This document shows positions 10,482-21,965 of a stretch of 30,964 nt of DNA, piece after piece. The notes under the pieces were generated by a model. The model was not told the origin of the DNA, did not search any database, and saw only the letters and a program-made list of their open reading frames with translations. Made by a program: the position numbers and the translations under genes. Within the stretch, counting starts at the first letter, position 1; every line of letters starts with the position of its first letter. Source of the DNA: Neoconidiobolus thromboides FSU 785 (taxonomy: Eukaryota; Entomophthoromycota; Entomophthoromycetes; Entomophthorales; Neoconidiobolaceae); the NCBI GenBank assembly GCA_025603075.1, contig MU626482.1, forward strand, positions 1-30,964, in the 5' to 3' direction.

Positions 10482-13400
10482 CTTTTAGTGATTCTTATTT
10501 TTTATTTTAGGTACCTTTGAAGGGGTTTATTTACAAGTAGTTTTAAATATATGGGGCGTAATTTTATTTTTACGTTTAGGTTATATCCTTTCCCAAGTAG
10601 GTTATTTAATTACATTAGCTTTTTTTGCTGCTGGTTATTTAATTACTACTTTTACTTCTTTATCCATTTCCGCTATTTCTACCAATGGTACTGTCAGAGG
10701 TAAATATTTTATATTTTTTATATTTTTTATATTTTTTATATTTTTTATATTTTTTATATTTTTTATATTTTTTATATTTTTTATATTTTTTAATCTCTTT
10801 TTATTGATACGGTTTTTGAATTTTATTAGGTGGTGGTCCTTATTATATGATCTCTAGATCTCTAGGGCCCGAGTTTGGTGGTAAGTATCGAATTTATTGT
10901 TTACTATAAGCTTATTAATTCAAATGGATTACCTTATCAGGTAGTATAGGTATAATAGTCTATTTAGGTATCTGTTTAAATGCAGTATTAAATGCGTTAG
11001 CATCTGTGGAAGGCATAGTAGAATTTTTTGGTAAAGAACACGGTACTTTAATTAAATGGTTACCAGAAGGACAGGTAATTAGAATTTTATTATATCATTA
11101 TTAATTAAAAAATAATAATCATTTTTTATTATTCAGTGGTGGTTATTATTATATGGTAGTATAGTTTTACTAATCTCAATAAGTATTTGTTTTATGGGTT
11201 CTAAAATAGTAGCTAAAGCTAGTTTAATATTCTCCATAATCCTTTTAATCTCCACATTATCGATCTTTTTTTCTTTTTTAATTCAACCCCCTTTCATCGA
11301 TTCTGAGAAATCTGTCATATATACTTCCTTTAGTTGGGATACCTTAAGATCCAATCTTTATCCCAAATTATATCCTAACGAAAATGGTACAATGGAAACT
11401 TACCAATCTATTTTTAGTGTATTATTTCCAGCTTGTATAGGTATTATGGCTGGTGCTTCTATGTCTGGTGATTTAAAAGATCCATCAAGATCTATACCAA
11501 AGGGTACCCTTTGGGCTATATTAACTACTTTTATTGCTTATATATTATTATTGACGATGTTTGCAGCAACGGTTTCTAGAGATACTTTAATTGCAGATAT
11601 TAATGTTATGTCTCATGTAAGTCTTTATTGTTCTTCTTTTTATTATAGTTATTGATACTTTCTATTTTATTCTAGATTGGTTTATATCCACCCTTAGTCA
11701 ATGTAGGTGTATTAGCTACCTCTATCTCATCATCATTTAGCTGTTTAGTAGGAGCATCTAAAATTTTACAAGCATTAGCTAGAGATCATTTAATCCCTGG
11801 TTTCTATCCCTTTGGTTATGGAAGTCCAGTCGGGGATGAACCAATTATAGGTTTTTTATTAACATATGCATTAGCACAATTATTTTTATTTGCAGGTGAA
11901 ATGAATTTGGTAGCTGGTATTGTTACTATGTTTTTTGTACTTACTTTTGGTGTGACGAATTTAGCATGCTTCTTATTGAAAGTGGGTGGTGCGCCTAATT
12001 TTCGACCTTCTTTTAAATATTTTAAGGGTTGGACTGCTTTTGTTGGGTTTTTACTTTGCTTTTCCACTATGTTTTATGTGTCACCAATGCAAGCTACACT
12101 ATCTACTACTTTTGCAAGTTTTATATTTGCATTAGTTCATTTTACTACTCCACCAAAAGCTTGGGGGGATGTAACTCAATCTTTAATTTATCATCAAGTA
12201 AGAAAATATTTATTAAGATTAGATACACGTAAAGAACATGTCAAATTTTGGCGACCACAAATTTTATTATTAATCAATGATCCAAGACAACAATATCAAT
12301 TAATGTTATTTTGTAATTATTTAAAAAAAGGTAGTTTATTTATAATTGGTCACATATTAAAAGGAGAATTAAGAGAACAATTAATGGAAATGAAAAAACA
12401 AAAATTGAGTTTTATGAAATTAATAGATATTATGAAAATGAAAGCTTTTATTCAATTAGATGTTGCAAAAAATGAAATGTTAGCTGCAAGATCCATTTTA
12501 TTAGGGGCTGGTTTAGGGGGCATGGTACCCAATATTGTTGTTTTAGGTCAATTTAATTTAAATCATTATAGAAGGAGATCGAATAGTGGAATTGGAATGG
12601 AAACTGAAGATGAAGATAATGAAGAAATTGATACTTTTGAACAAATATTTAAGCAACAATATGAACAATTTAAAATTGGAGATCGATTGGGACCCTTACC
12701 AACGGATGAAATGAAATCTGAATTACCCATTTCTATTATGGATTATGTTAGTATAATTGAAGATTCTTTATTATTAAATAAAGCCGTGGCTATTGCTTTT
12801 GGATTTCAAGAAAATCCATTGTTACCTTGTCTACCAAAAGAATTACAAAATTATCAAAGTAATTTTAAAAAATATATTGATCTTTGGCCTATTCAAATGG
12901 TCAATTGTAATGAACATAATACAAATCAAGCTATTAATTTTGATTCATATACAATGGTATTACAATTAGGATGTATTTTACATATGGTACCTCAATGGAA
13001 AGAAAGATATGAGTTAAGAGTGAATTGTTTTGTGGAACATAAAGTGGATGTCGAAGAAGAGAAATCAAGAGTTAATAAATTATTATTGAATTTAAGAATA
13101 CCTGCTCAATTAAATGTATTTTATTTGGATGAGCAAGCTGTACCTGAATATGATAAATTATTTGGTGAAAATCAACAAAATTACAGGACTAATGAACCAA
13201 TTGAATTTGATAAGAATAAAAATGAAGAAAGTCAAAATAAACAACAAGCTTTTTCTACTTCATTAAGAATTAATTTACCTTTACCAGATGGTTATGATCA
13301 AACATTTGATACTAATAATCATACTGAAGATGAGTGTTCAGATAAAGATAGCGAAAATGCATCGGATGAAATGTCCGATTTTTTAATAGATTTAGATCTT

Positions 13401-13679
13401 GTAGAAGAACCTATAATGTATCATCAACCTCATGAGACAGCTAAAGAATTTAATGAATTACCAGTTCATTTACAATATTCAATATTAAATCAATTAATTT
13501 TATTAAATTCTAATCAGACTGCCATTGTGTTTTCAACATTACCTGCACCTGATTTAAATTGTTCAAAAAAAGAAAATCATTGTTTAAATTATTGTCAATC
13601 ATTAGAACAATTTACAAAGAATTTACCACCAACTATCTTAGTACATGCTAAATCTTTGACCGTAACTACTTCTCTTTAA
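10212..13679 (+). CDS. VHC1: Vacuolar-type cation-chloride cotransporter (SLC12 family), 6 exons
   Basis: Exons: 10212-10380, 10511-10699, 10830-10880, 10941-11074, 11137-11616 and 11676-13679. All introns are GT-AG, the phases agree, and the product is 1008 aa. After a short hydrophilic N-terminus, the SLC12 permease core follows with family signatures: NIWGVILFLRLGY in the first membrane helix, GGGPYYMISRSLGPEFGG, and MSGDLKDPSRSIPKGT. The long cytoplasmic SLC12 C-terminal domain includes VLQLGCILHMVPQWKERYEL and ends PPTILVHAKSLTVTTSL. These C-terminal features resemble fungal Vhc1, which moves K+ and Cl- across the vacuole membrane; vacuolar location here is inferred from that family. An acidic stretch around residues 490-500 and a longer insert near 850-890 look lineage-specific. 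It converges on the KNL1-like gene downstream. Confidence 0.93.
10445..10480 (+). repeat. ATA microsatellite in VHC1 intron 1
   Basis: About twelve uninterrupted ATA units lie inside the intron at 10381-10510. Confidence 0.9.
10711..10791 (+). repeat. 9-bp tandem repeat filling VHC1 intron 2
   Basis: About nine perfect copies of ATATTTTTT make up most of the intron at 10700-10829. The units are near-identical, so the array is probably length-variable between isolates. It ends about 40 bases before the acceptor. Confidence 0.92.
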
Positions 13680-13862
13680 AACATGTATGTGAATGTTCTA
13701 CTTTTTTTTATAGTGTTTTTTTTAATATCAAAAATAAAATTATAAAAAAAATTAATTATTTTAATATTATTTTTATTGTTTTTATTAATTTAAGCTATAA
13801 AAAAATAATTTATTCAAAAAGAAAATATTTCAATTTCAGTTTCAATTTTATATTTTAATCAA
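13680..13862. terminator. Shared 3' region between convergent genes
   Basis: This 183-bp, almost pure A/T stretch separates the stop codons of VHC1 (+) and the KNL1-like gene (-). It contains A- and T-rich runs with AATAAA-like sequence on both strands (for example AAAATAAAATTA near 13730), so both transcripts are probably cleaved and polyadenylated here. Confidence 0.5.
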
Positions 13863-16179
13863 TTATTCATATTTCCTAATAAATTCATGAATAGCATTAT
13901 AAAAGGTAAATAAATTCAAATTCAAATTATTATTTTGATTATTATTTAATTGATTATAAATATCATCTATTTCTTTTTGTTCAATACTCCCATAATAAGT
14001 TTGTATTTTATAATTAATTGGCAATTGAAATTGAATTCCCAATAAATCTTGAATTTGAATTGAAGTAATTAAACAAAATCGAATGGGTTGATTTAATTGG
14101 CTATAATTTTTAAAATACATATTTATAAAACAAATCTCTGTAGATAATAAATCTTCATTATTAAATTGAATATTTGAATTTAATTTTAATTCAATAGAAT
14201 GTTCTTTTTTCAATTGATTTAATTGCTTTAAAAATTCCAGTACTCTTGACCAATATTTAGCTAATTGATAAGCTAATTGTTGAATTGTTAGCTTATTTCC
14301 TTTAAATATTAAATATTTTTGAAATATAACTAGTAAATTGAATCCAAATTCAAAATTAATTTGTTTTTGAATCATGTCAAATTTTAATGTTAATAAATTG
14401 ACTATTTTTGAATTTTCTTCCATTAATTTCATATGAACTTTAAAATAGTTGGAAAATAATAATATAATTTCTTGATTTTCAATATCAATATCCCATATTG
14501 TATGTTTATTTAACATTTCATATTGTTCTATTATAAATTTATAAATTATTATTCAATTATTTATATAAAATTTGAACTAATCAAAACTTACTTTTCTTTT
14601 CCATTACTTTATTTTTATTTGTTATTTGATTTTCATTTTTTTTAATATTTTCAAGTTCCAATTCAAGTTCCATAATCTCCTAATTTATTTATTAACTTTA
14701 TTTAATATCATTAATGATAAGAATTACCTTATCCAAAGCCAAATTTTCGTCTTTTAATTGAATTAAACTATGTTCTTTAATAGTTTTGGTACTAAAAATT
14801 AAATGAAAATATTAAAAATAAATTATCATTATTATTATTATTATTATATTAAAAATGAATCATTATTTTTTTACCTTTTAGAATCCAGAAAATAATTTAA
14901 TTTTAATATTGATTCAGAAGATTTTTCAGTAGCTGAACTAAATTTCAAAAATGAATAAGTTAATATAGTCAAGATTAAGAATGATTCCAATGTTCGCTTT
15001 ACCTAACTTTCTTTTCTACTTCAACTATTAATTTTTTATATTCTTCCATAATTAATGCTTCATTGTTTTGCATAATTTCATTTTCAATCGATAATTCTTG
15101 ATATTTCTGTTATTAATATTAAAAATTTAGTTTAAAAATTCGATTAATAAATTAAAATTCAATTGTAAAATTTACTTTTTGTAAGTTTTCCAAACATTGC
15201 TGAAATTTTGATTGAAGATTATTAATAGCTACTTCATGTTGATGAACCATAATAACACGAGCATCTTTACGATAAGTAGCTGTATGAATAGATAATTTAT
15301 CCTAATAAATAAATAAATGAATAAATAAATAATAATAAATAAATAAATTATTAATTACCTCCATTTCTTTTCGACTATTTTTACCCAATTTAAAATAATC
15401 TTGAATAATTTTGACTTCTTTATTTTCAATTTCCTCTTCCTTGATCTTCACTTCTTCTTTTAACTTATCAATTTTTTCCTTTAATAATTCCATTTCATTA
15501 ATTATTAACTGATATTCTTGATTATTACAATTTTTCATTAAGATTGCATTTAAAGATTCTTTTTCATTTTCATTAAATTTGTGATGATTATATTGTGGAA
15601 TAATTGGCTGTAAATCATCAATAAAACATAATTTAGTTTGATTGATAAATTCATTAGCTTTAAATTTAATACTTTGATCTTTATAACTTTGAATTAATTT
15701 GATGTTTTCTTTACTTATTAAATTGCTATTATTATTATTAGTTGATGTTGATTTAATACTTAATTTATGTAATTTTAATTTTGTTGGCGATATAATTTCT
15801 TTTTCAATTGTATTAATAGCACTCAAAGGTTCAATTATCTTATTATTATAATTATTTGATATGACCAACGGATTATTTTGTTCTTCATTGTTATTTGTAG
15901 TTAATAAACTATTTGATAAATTGATGTTAACTTCTTGTTTATTTTCATTCAATTTACTTTGTTTAATTTCAATACTCTCTTTAACTAAACAATCTTCTTT
16001 ATTTTCAGTTGATGATGATATTACTTTATTCATCTTCTTTTGTTTTTCCTCATTTAAAACCTTTTCATTTGTTATGCTCTCCTTTTTATTTTGTTGTATT
16101 TCGTTATTGTTATTACTGTTTCCAAATCCAAATCCAAATCCAAATCCAAAAGATGTATTTTTAAAACCAAAATTATTAC

Positions 16180-16216
<37 letters not shown>

Positions 16217-18752
16217 GAAACTCCCCCAACTTAATATATTTTTATTTGTTATTTGATTCTCTGTTTTATGTTTATTAGGAATACCAAACCCAAAGTTAGT
16301 ATTTATATTTGTTTTTTTATTAGGATAATCATCATCTTCTTGTGTTAAAATAGCCCTTTTTGATAAATTAATTTCATTATTATCTGTTGATATTTTATTC
16401 GTATTTTTAATTTCAATGTTATTTTTATTATTATTTTCTTGTTTATTTTCCAATTCTTCAATATTAATATCTTCATCAAAATCCATAATAACAGAGAATT
16501 GATTTTCCTCTAATTTTTCATTATCTCTTCTTTTAATAGGTTCAATAATATCATTATCATTAAATAATTGAACTTCTTTTTCATTCTCTGTTTCTCCTTG
16601 TAATAAAATTGGACTTTCTAAAACATCAAAGCTATCTAAAATAGGCGAAGATTCATAAGTAGTATAAGAATCAATATTACTATCGCTATCGCTATCTAAA
16701 TCATTATTTTTATCTTCACTTTTCTTTTTTTCAGGTGTTAACTGATGATTCAATTGATGATTTAATAAATTGTTCTTATTTAATAACAAATTATTAGGAT
16801 GAAGTTTCATTTTTTTTATTAATTCTAATATTGGTTTTGGAAATTCATTATTAATATTAATATTATTATTATTATTATTATTATTTAAGTCAATAAAATT
16901 AATATCCTCATTTTCATTAATTAAACTATTATCTTCATAAGTAGTTGGTTTGATTAAATCTTCTTTCAATTCAATTAAATCATTCCCTTTATCATTTAAA
17001 TTCATTATATTCTCTTTAACTATATCAGAATCAGAATCTTCATCAAATATATTATCAACATCATTTACTTCGAATGACTTAATTTGTTTAATTATTTTGC
17101 TGCTTTTATTAATAGTTAAATTTTCCTTTTCATTCAACCAATCTTTTTGTTTATTTTGAATTATTTTATCTTTATTTTTTAAATTCAAATTAATAATATT
17201 TTTTTTAATAATTGAATTTTTGATTGATTTACTTTTATCTCTTAAATTTCTTAATGTATTTTGAATGTCTTCTTCTTCATTAAATTCATCTAATTTCTGA
17301 ACTTGTAAATCGGAATTAATATCTTTATTGCTATTATTATTATTGTTTCTACGTTGACTTTTCAATATTAATTCATCATAATTTGACTCTTCTAATGTAG
17401 AACTGGGATTACTAATAATACTAATATCACTAATATCTAATGAATTTATAGTATTATTTTGATTATTATTATTATTATTATTTGATTCATTTGATTGATT
17501 AATTATATGTTGATATAAATTAGTATTAACTATTGTCGATTTTGAAGTAGATAATGTTGAATCAATTGGAGTTAAATGATTAATATTAATGTTATTAATT
17601 TTATCTTCTTCTTTATGATAAAGTTTATTTTTCTTATTTAATCTCAATCCTTTTTCTTCTTTTTCTTCCTTCTCTTCTTCTTTATGATTTAATTTTTGTT
17701 TATTTAACTTCTCTTCTTTTATTAAATTAATTTGATTATTTTCTTCAATTAATTCATCGATTGTTTTCCTAGGCATTCCATTCTTTTGAAAAAGGATTGG
17801 CGGTGATTGGTAATTGTAATCTTTAAATGAACCATCAATAAAATCAGATTTAATTTGATTAGTTTCAAAATCAAATCCATGAATTGATTTTTGAGATTCA
17901 TAATTATATTCAATTAAGAAATTACTTGATAATCCAGGTTGATTATTTAATAATCTTTCTTTTATTTGAATATTCTCGTTTTCATTGGATGTTTCTATTT
18001 GTCTTGTATCTTTTATAACACAAGTTGTTTTTAATTCCTTATTTTCATTCTCTTTATTTAATAAGAGTAATTCAGATGATGATTGAGTAGTTAATTCCTT
18101 TACTTTTTCTTCATTTGATTTAGTTGCAAATTTATTAAAGCTTAATTTGCGTCGATTTAAAGTACGATTTAAATATTGAGATATTGATTCTTTCTGATCA
18201 CCTTCAAATTTGGTATCTGTAATATAATCTGCTATATTATTGTTATTTAAACTAAAATTATAAGTATTAATTTCTTTTTTAGATTAATATTAATATAATA
18301 ATATTAACTAATGCTTACTTTTTAATCGTTTTTGAAACTTTATTTTTTAGTGGCTCGCTTTGTCTTAAATTCGAATTATTACTTTCAATAGTTTGTTGTT
18401 GATTAATAGTTCTAATAAATTATTAGTTTTTAACAAAATAAGTTTAATAATAAATTAATAATTAATTTACCTCACTAACGCTTTGTCATTAAAACTAACC
18501 CTTCTTTTTTCCGTTTTCTTTCTAGTAATACAACATGAATTTAAGTTGGTTTAGTTTATGTGAATAAATTGAACTTTTCTTACCTTTCAGTTTTAAAATC
18601 TGTTTGTATTTTTTTTAGACTACTTTTACGTGGACGTTGTTTCTAGATAATATTATTAACATCACGCTTTATAAAATCCAATATTGCTGTTAACTTACAT
18701 TGGATTCCGATAACCTCTTTGAATTTTCTTCTTGACTGTTTCCATCTTCCAT
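13863..18752 (-). CDS. SPC105: KNL1/Spc7/Spc105-like kinetochore scaffold, 11 exons
   Basis: Exons on the minus strand: 18752-18699, 18642-18584, 18521-18471, 18411-18319, 18251-15359, 15301-15176, 15106-15003, 14937-14875, 14791-14728, 14679-14592 and 14527-13863. All phases fit, giving 1419 aa. The N-terminus carries the KNL1 signature: an SILK-like PP1 site (RKSSLKK, residues 23-29) and RRVSF (44-48). The middle is disordered, rich in Asn, Glu and Asp, with poly-Asn and an FG tract. An Spc7-domain motif (ANEFINQTKLCFIDDL) and coiled coil follow from about 980 to 1190, then a C-terminal region of about 220 aa, probably the RWD pair that binds Mis12. The family recruits PP1, Bub1/Bub3 and Mis12 at kinetochores. 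No canonical MELT repeat was found; SLDISDIS and MDFDED are the nearest. It shares an upstream region with the Mic12-like gene. Confidence 0.88.
15302..15358 (-). repeat. KNL1 intron made almost wholly of TTTA repeats
   Basis: This 57-nt GT-AG intron (donor GTAATT, acceptor TTATTAG on the minus strand) consists of TTTA units with two ATT interruptions. It is both a microsatellite and a functional-looking intron. Confidence 0.85.
16121..16150. repeat. Hexanucleotide repeat coding an FG tract in KNL1
   Basis: About five copies of CCAAAT encode on the minus strand a run of alternating Phe and Gly, preceded by further F/G residues (NTSFGFGFG). This is unusual for a KNL1 protein and resembles nucleoporin FG repeats in composition. 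Confidence 0.85.
16170..16216. repeat. ATT microsatellite coding poly-Asn in KNL1
   Basis: An in-frame ATT run encodes about twelve Asn residues plus flanking Asn/Ser. Similar shorter runs at 16862-16887 and 17462-17482 encode further poly-Asn. Confidence 0.9.
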
Positions 18753-19022
18753 TTTTTAATTAATTGAATTAACTGAAACTTAAAAAATTGAAATTTTATT
18801 GTAACTACTTCAATTTCTACCAATTTGATCCTTAATTGAAGTTCCTCCCTTAAAAATTACCTCATCTTTTTTAAAAATAGGTTGATTTCATTGGTGCTAA
18901 TCAGAATCAATTGGATATTTGTTAACTTCCCATAATTTCTTTAATTTCTATGCATCATTGTTAAGAATTGATATCAATTTATTTTGAATTTCATTCAACA
19001 AATTAAATAAAAATCAATATAA
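18753..19022. promoter_or_regulatory. Bidirectional upstream region of the KNL1-like and Mic12-like genes
   Basis: Only 270 bp separate the two start codons, which face away from each other, so promoters for both genes must lie in this stretch. It is AT-rich, and no specific factor site was recognised. Confidence 0.6.
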
Positions 19023-19496
19023 ATGGGTCAAGTTAGTCGAAGTATAGGAGTGCTTAGTGGTATTGTATTCAGTACTGGGTTTATATACGCATTTCGTAAA
19101 AATATTGAACGTGACATTCATAGTCAAACTGAAAGACTAAAGGATGTGGATTATTTATTAAATACTTCGTTTTTGCCTGAAGCTAAAAGGGCTGAAATAG
19201 AGGTAAGTGTTTTTTGATCATAATTGAATTAAATCTTAATAAAATGCAGGATAAAATAAAATCATGATAAAAAGTGATATATTAATAAATTGTTTAATTT
19301 CTAGGATCAACGTCCAGTTTACAGAGAAGTTTTAGCTAAACCATATGTATTGGAGTTAGTTGAAGGAGCTAAATCACATGCTCAAAAAGAGTTAATACCA
19401 GAAATTAAAAGTCAATGGAATGGTAAATTATATCAATTTGCTTCAGCTTTGAACAATATCGAAATTGATGTCAAAAATTGGTCCTTTAAATGGTAG
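19023..19496 (+). CDS. Probable MICOS subunit Mic12/Aim5-like, 2 exons
   Basis: Exons are 19023-19202 and 19305-19496 (GTAAGT donor, TTTCTAG acceptor, phase 0), giving 123 aa. The N-terminus has one predicted membrane segment (about residues 7-24) followed by basic residues (FRKNIERD), then a short hydrophilic domain. It ends with a Trp-containing part (KSQWNGKLY ... VKNWSFKW). Size, single N-terminal helix and the WN...W C-terminal pattern resemble fungal Mic12 (Aim5), an inner mitochondrial membrane protein of the cristae-junction complex. The match is to overall architecture with few diagnostic residues. Another small inner-membrane protein remains possible. Confidence 0.55.
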
Positions 19497-19895
19497 TCAA
19501 AGAAGAATATGAAGTTGTTAAATTTTTAATTAAAATGAAAGTTTAGGTTTAAATTTTATATAATTATAAGTTTTTTGGGGATTTAAGTTATCATTTGATA
19601 TTTTTAGAATTTTATTGATTTGTTTTTAATGAATTTATTATTTCATATAATTAAAGGTTATAGATGTTTAGTTTATATTTATTACTACTATTCAAAATAT
19701 ACCTATATCACTTATTATAATATTTTATATTATTTATACAAACTAAAACCTCTAAACAATCCAAAAGTCTAGTAAAAAAAAATAAACCAATCAATTTAAC
19801 TTTTTTTCAACTCTAAGTCATTCATTGGTTTAACTTCCAATCCGAAACATTTATTAAAGCTAAGAATTTTTTTTAAAAGCTTGTTTACCTTAACT
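19497..19895. other. Intergenic region upstream of RRS1
   Basis: This 399-bp AT-rich stretch has no gene. Two CCAAT-type boxes in opposite orientation (AAACCAATCAATT near 19784 and CATTGGTTTAAC near 19822) lie about 75-110 bp before the RRS1 start and may be part of its promoter. Confidence 0.5.
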
Positions 19896-21146
19896 ATGGA
19901 TCAAATTGAAACTCAGTTAAATAAATTGGAAGAAGCCAAGTAAGTAAAATCAAAAGAATAGTAGAATTTATACTAAAAGATATTTATTTATAGAAAGAGT
20001 GTACAAGTGGAAAAAGCCATTCCCTTAAATTATGATTTAGGGTTATTATGTGCTACAGATATTAATACCATGGATAACACTAAGTTCAAGTAAGACAAGA
20101 CACTAAAATTGAAACTCTTCACTTCTAACACCTTTTTTTTCCAAAACAGAAAACTAGATGATAACCTTGATGATTATTTAAAAAGATATTGCCGTGATGG
20201 TATTCAATTATTATTAAATCAAGTATTTTCTCTCCCTGTAGTAGCTAGTGAAGATGGTTATATGGTTACATTACCAAAACCAAATACTTCATTACCACGT
20301 GAAAAGCCAGTAAGTTCTCTTATTTTCCTTCTTATTCTTCTTGTTTTTTAACTTAAATTTCTAGATTCCAAAACCTAAACCATTAACACGATGGGAGAAG
20401 TTTGCTAAGGCTAAAAACATCACGAATAAAAAACGAGAACGTATGGTTTATGATGAAGAAAGTGGAGAATATAAACCACGATATGGATATAAGGGTATTA
20501 ATCAAGTAGCTAAAGATTGGTTAATGGAAGTACCAGATGGTGAAGATCCAAATGTTGATTTATATGCTAAAGAAAGAGAAGATAAAAAATCAAGAGTTGA
20601 AAAGAATTTAAAGAGACAAATGAGAAATGTGAGAGAAGCTAGCGGAGAAAATAAAGAAAAGGAAACTCCTAAAGAAATAGCTGCTAAATTAAGACAAGAA
20701 AGAACAGTTAGAAAAGGCACCCTTGAAAGAGATGCTGTATTGGCTAAAGTTTCTACAGCTTCTATGGGTAAATTCGATAAAAAAATTGAGGGCGAAGCTA
20801 AAGCTAAGGGAGTTAGAAGAAAGGTAAACAGACTTGTTTTATTCCTGAAATAGTATATTTATATAAAAATTTCGTTAGTTTGAACCTACCATTGGTAAAG
20901 ATTTAAAGCTTGAAAAGGATAGTAGTTTAAAAATCTTAAATAAATTAACGAACGGTAGTGCAGCTAAAGAACAAAAGAAAAAAGAAGTGGTCAATGTTAG
21001 AAAGGTAAATATCTATTGACTATAAGATGCTTTTGTAGATTATTTTTTATTTTTTATTTTTTTAGGCTATTAAAGTTACTGGTGCTAAAGCCAAAGAGGA
21101 CCCTAAATCTAAAGGAAAAAGTTCTAAAGGCAAAGGTAGAAAATAG
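19896..21146 (+). CDS. RRS1: Ribosome biogenesis regulatory protein RRS1, 6 exons
   Basis: Exons: 19896-19939, 19994-20089, 20150-20309, 20365-20823, 20879-21004 and 21066-21146. Phases are consistent and the product is 321 aa, near the usual length for Rrs1 outside yeast. Signatures in order: NYDLGLLCATDIN near residue 30, YLKRYCRDGIQLLLNQVFSLP, LPREKPIPKPKPLTRWEKFAK, and RYGYKGINQVAKDW followed by PDGEDP. The C-terminus is Lys-rich (KSKGKSSKGKGRK), fitting nucleolar location. Rrs1 works with Rpf2 to bring 5S RNP (5S rRNA, uL18, uL5) into the pre-60S particle. It is an essential single-copy gene in yeast, so this is unlikely to be ordinary transposon cargo. Confidence 0.96.
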
Positions 21147-21965
21147 ATCGAAGCAAAGAAAAATAGATAGAAATTATGAGGTTGAAGGATGTTTTATAGA
21201 GTCTATTTTTTTATAATAAAATTGGAGTTGCAATGAATTGTTTATTTTTATTATTGTTATATGAATTAGTTTTGAAAATTGGATTTTACAGTTTAGATGA
21301 AAAATCAAAATGATTTATAGTGCTTTTAATAAACTAATTATTGTTTAGTTGAATGACAATTTCTTGAAGTTGAATTTCCTTTTTTATACCAGTATCTCTG
21401 TTTATATGATATTACTCCTTTTATAAAGTAAACGTTTTATTAAATCTTTAATATTTTTTTATAAAAAAGTAGAGCATATTGAAAGAAATTTACTTTTATT
21501 TAAGTAACTAAAAATTTTATAAAAGGATAAGTTGCAACAAAATATTAAATTAAACTATTAAAATATAATTAATACTTTATTGTTTATATTTCAAATAAAA
21601 AAATAGTAAGAATATTATATTAGTTTATTTATTTACATTTCGTATATAATAAAATTGATTGGATTAAAATTGTTAAAATCATACAATTCGCATTACTCTT
21701 TATTATCTATAGCAGTATATATAGAAAGATTGTCATGTTTAAATAAGAATACTTAAGTGTTTTCGTGCATCAAAATGCTGCTTATCTATCAATATTTTAA
21801 AGTTGCATTTATAATTTTGTAAATAATTGGGACTGAAAATTTGTTTTGGAGTTTCATTAGATAAAGAGGAAATCAACGAATCGAGTCATCATTTTTCGAA
21901 CTTTTAACTAAACTATTCAAATAAAATTCAAGATATAACTTTGATGAAAGAATATGAAAAAGAAT
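21147..21965. other. Intergenic region between RRS1 and the right DDE array
   Basis: This 0.8-kb very AT-rich stretch marks the right boundary of the host core. It includes the RRS1 3' end and the presumed 5' flank of R1. Short in-frame ATGs occur from 21944 on, but the true start of decayed R1 cannot be fixed. No other feature was recognised. Confidence 0.55.

Noticed and set aside
15861-16256. Leu-rich ORF opposite the KNL1 gene
   Set aside because: It is the reverse complement of poly-Asn and FG-coding repeats, which naturally reads as poly-Leu.
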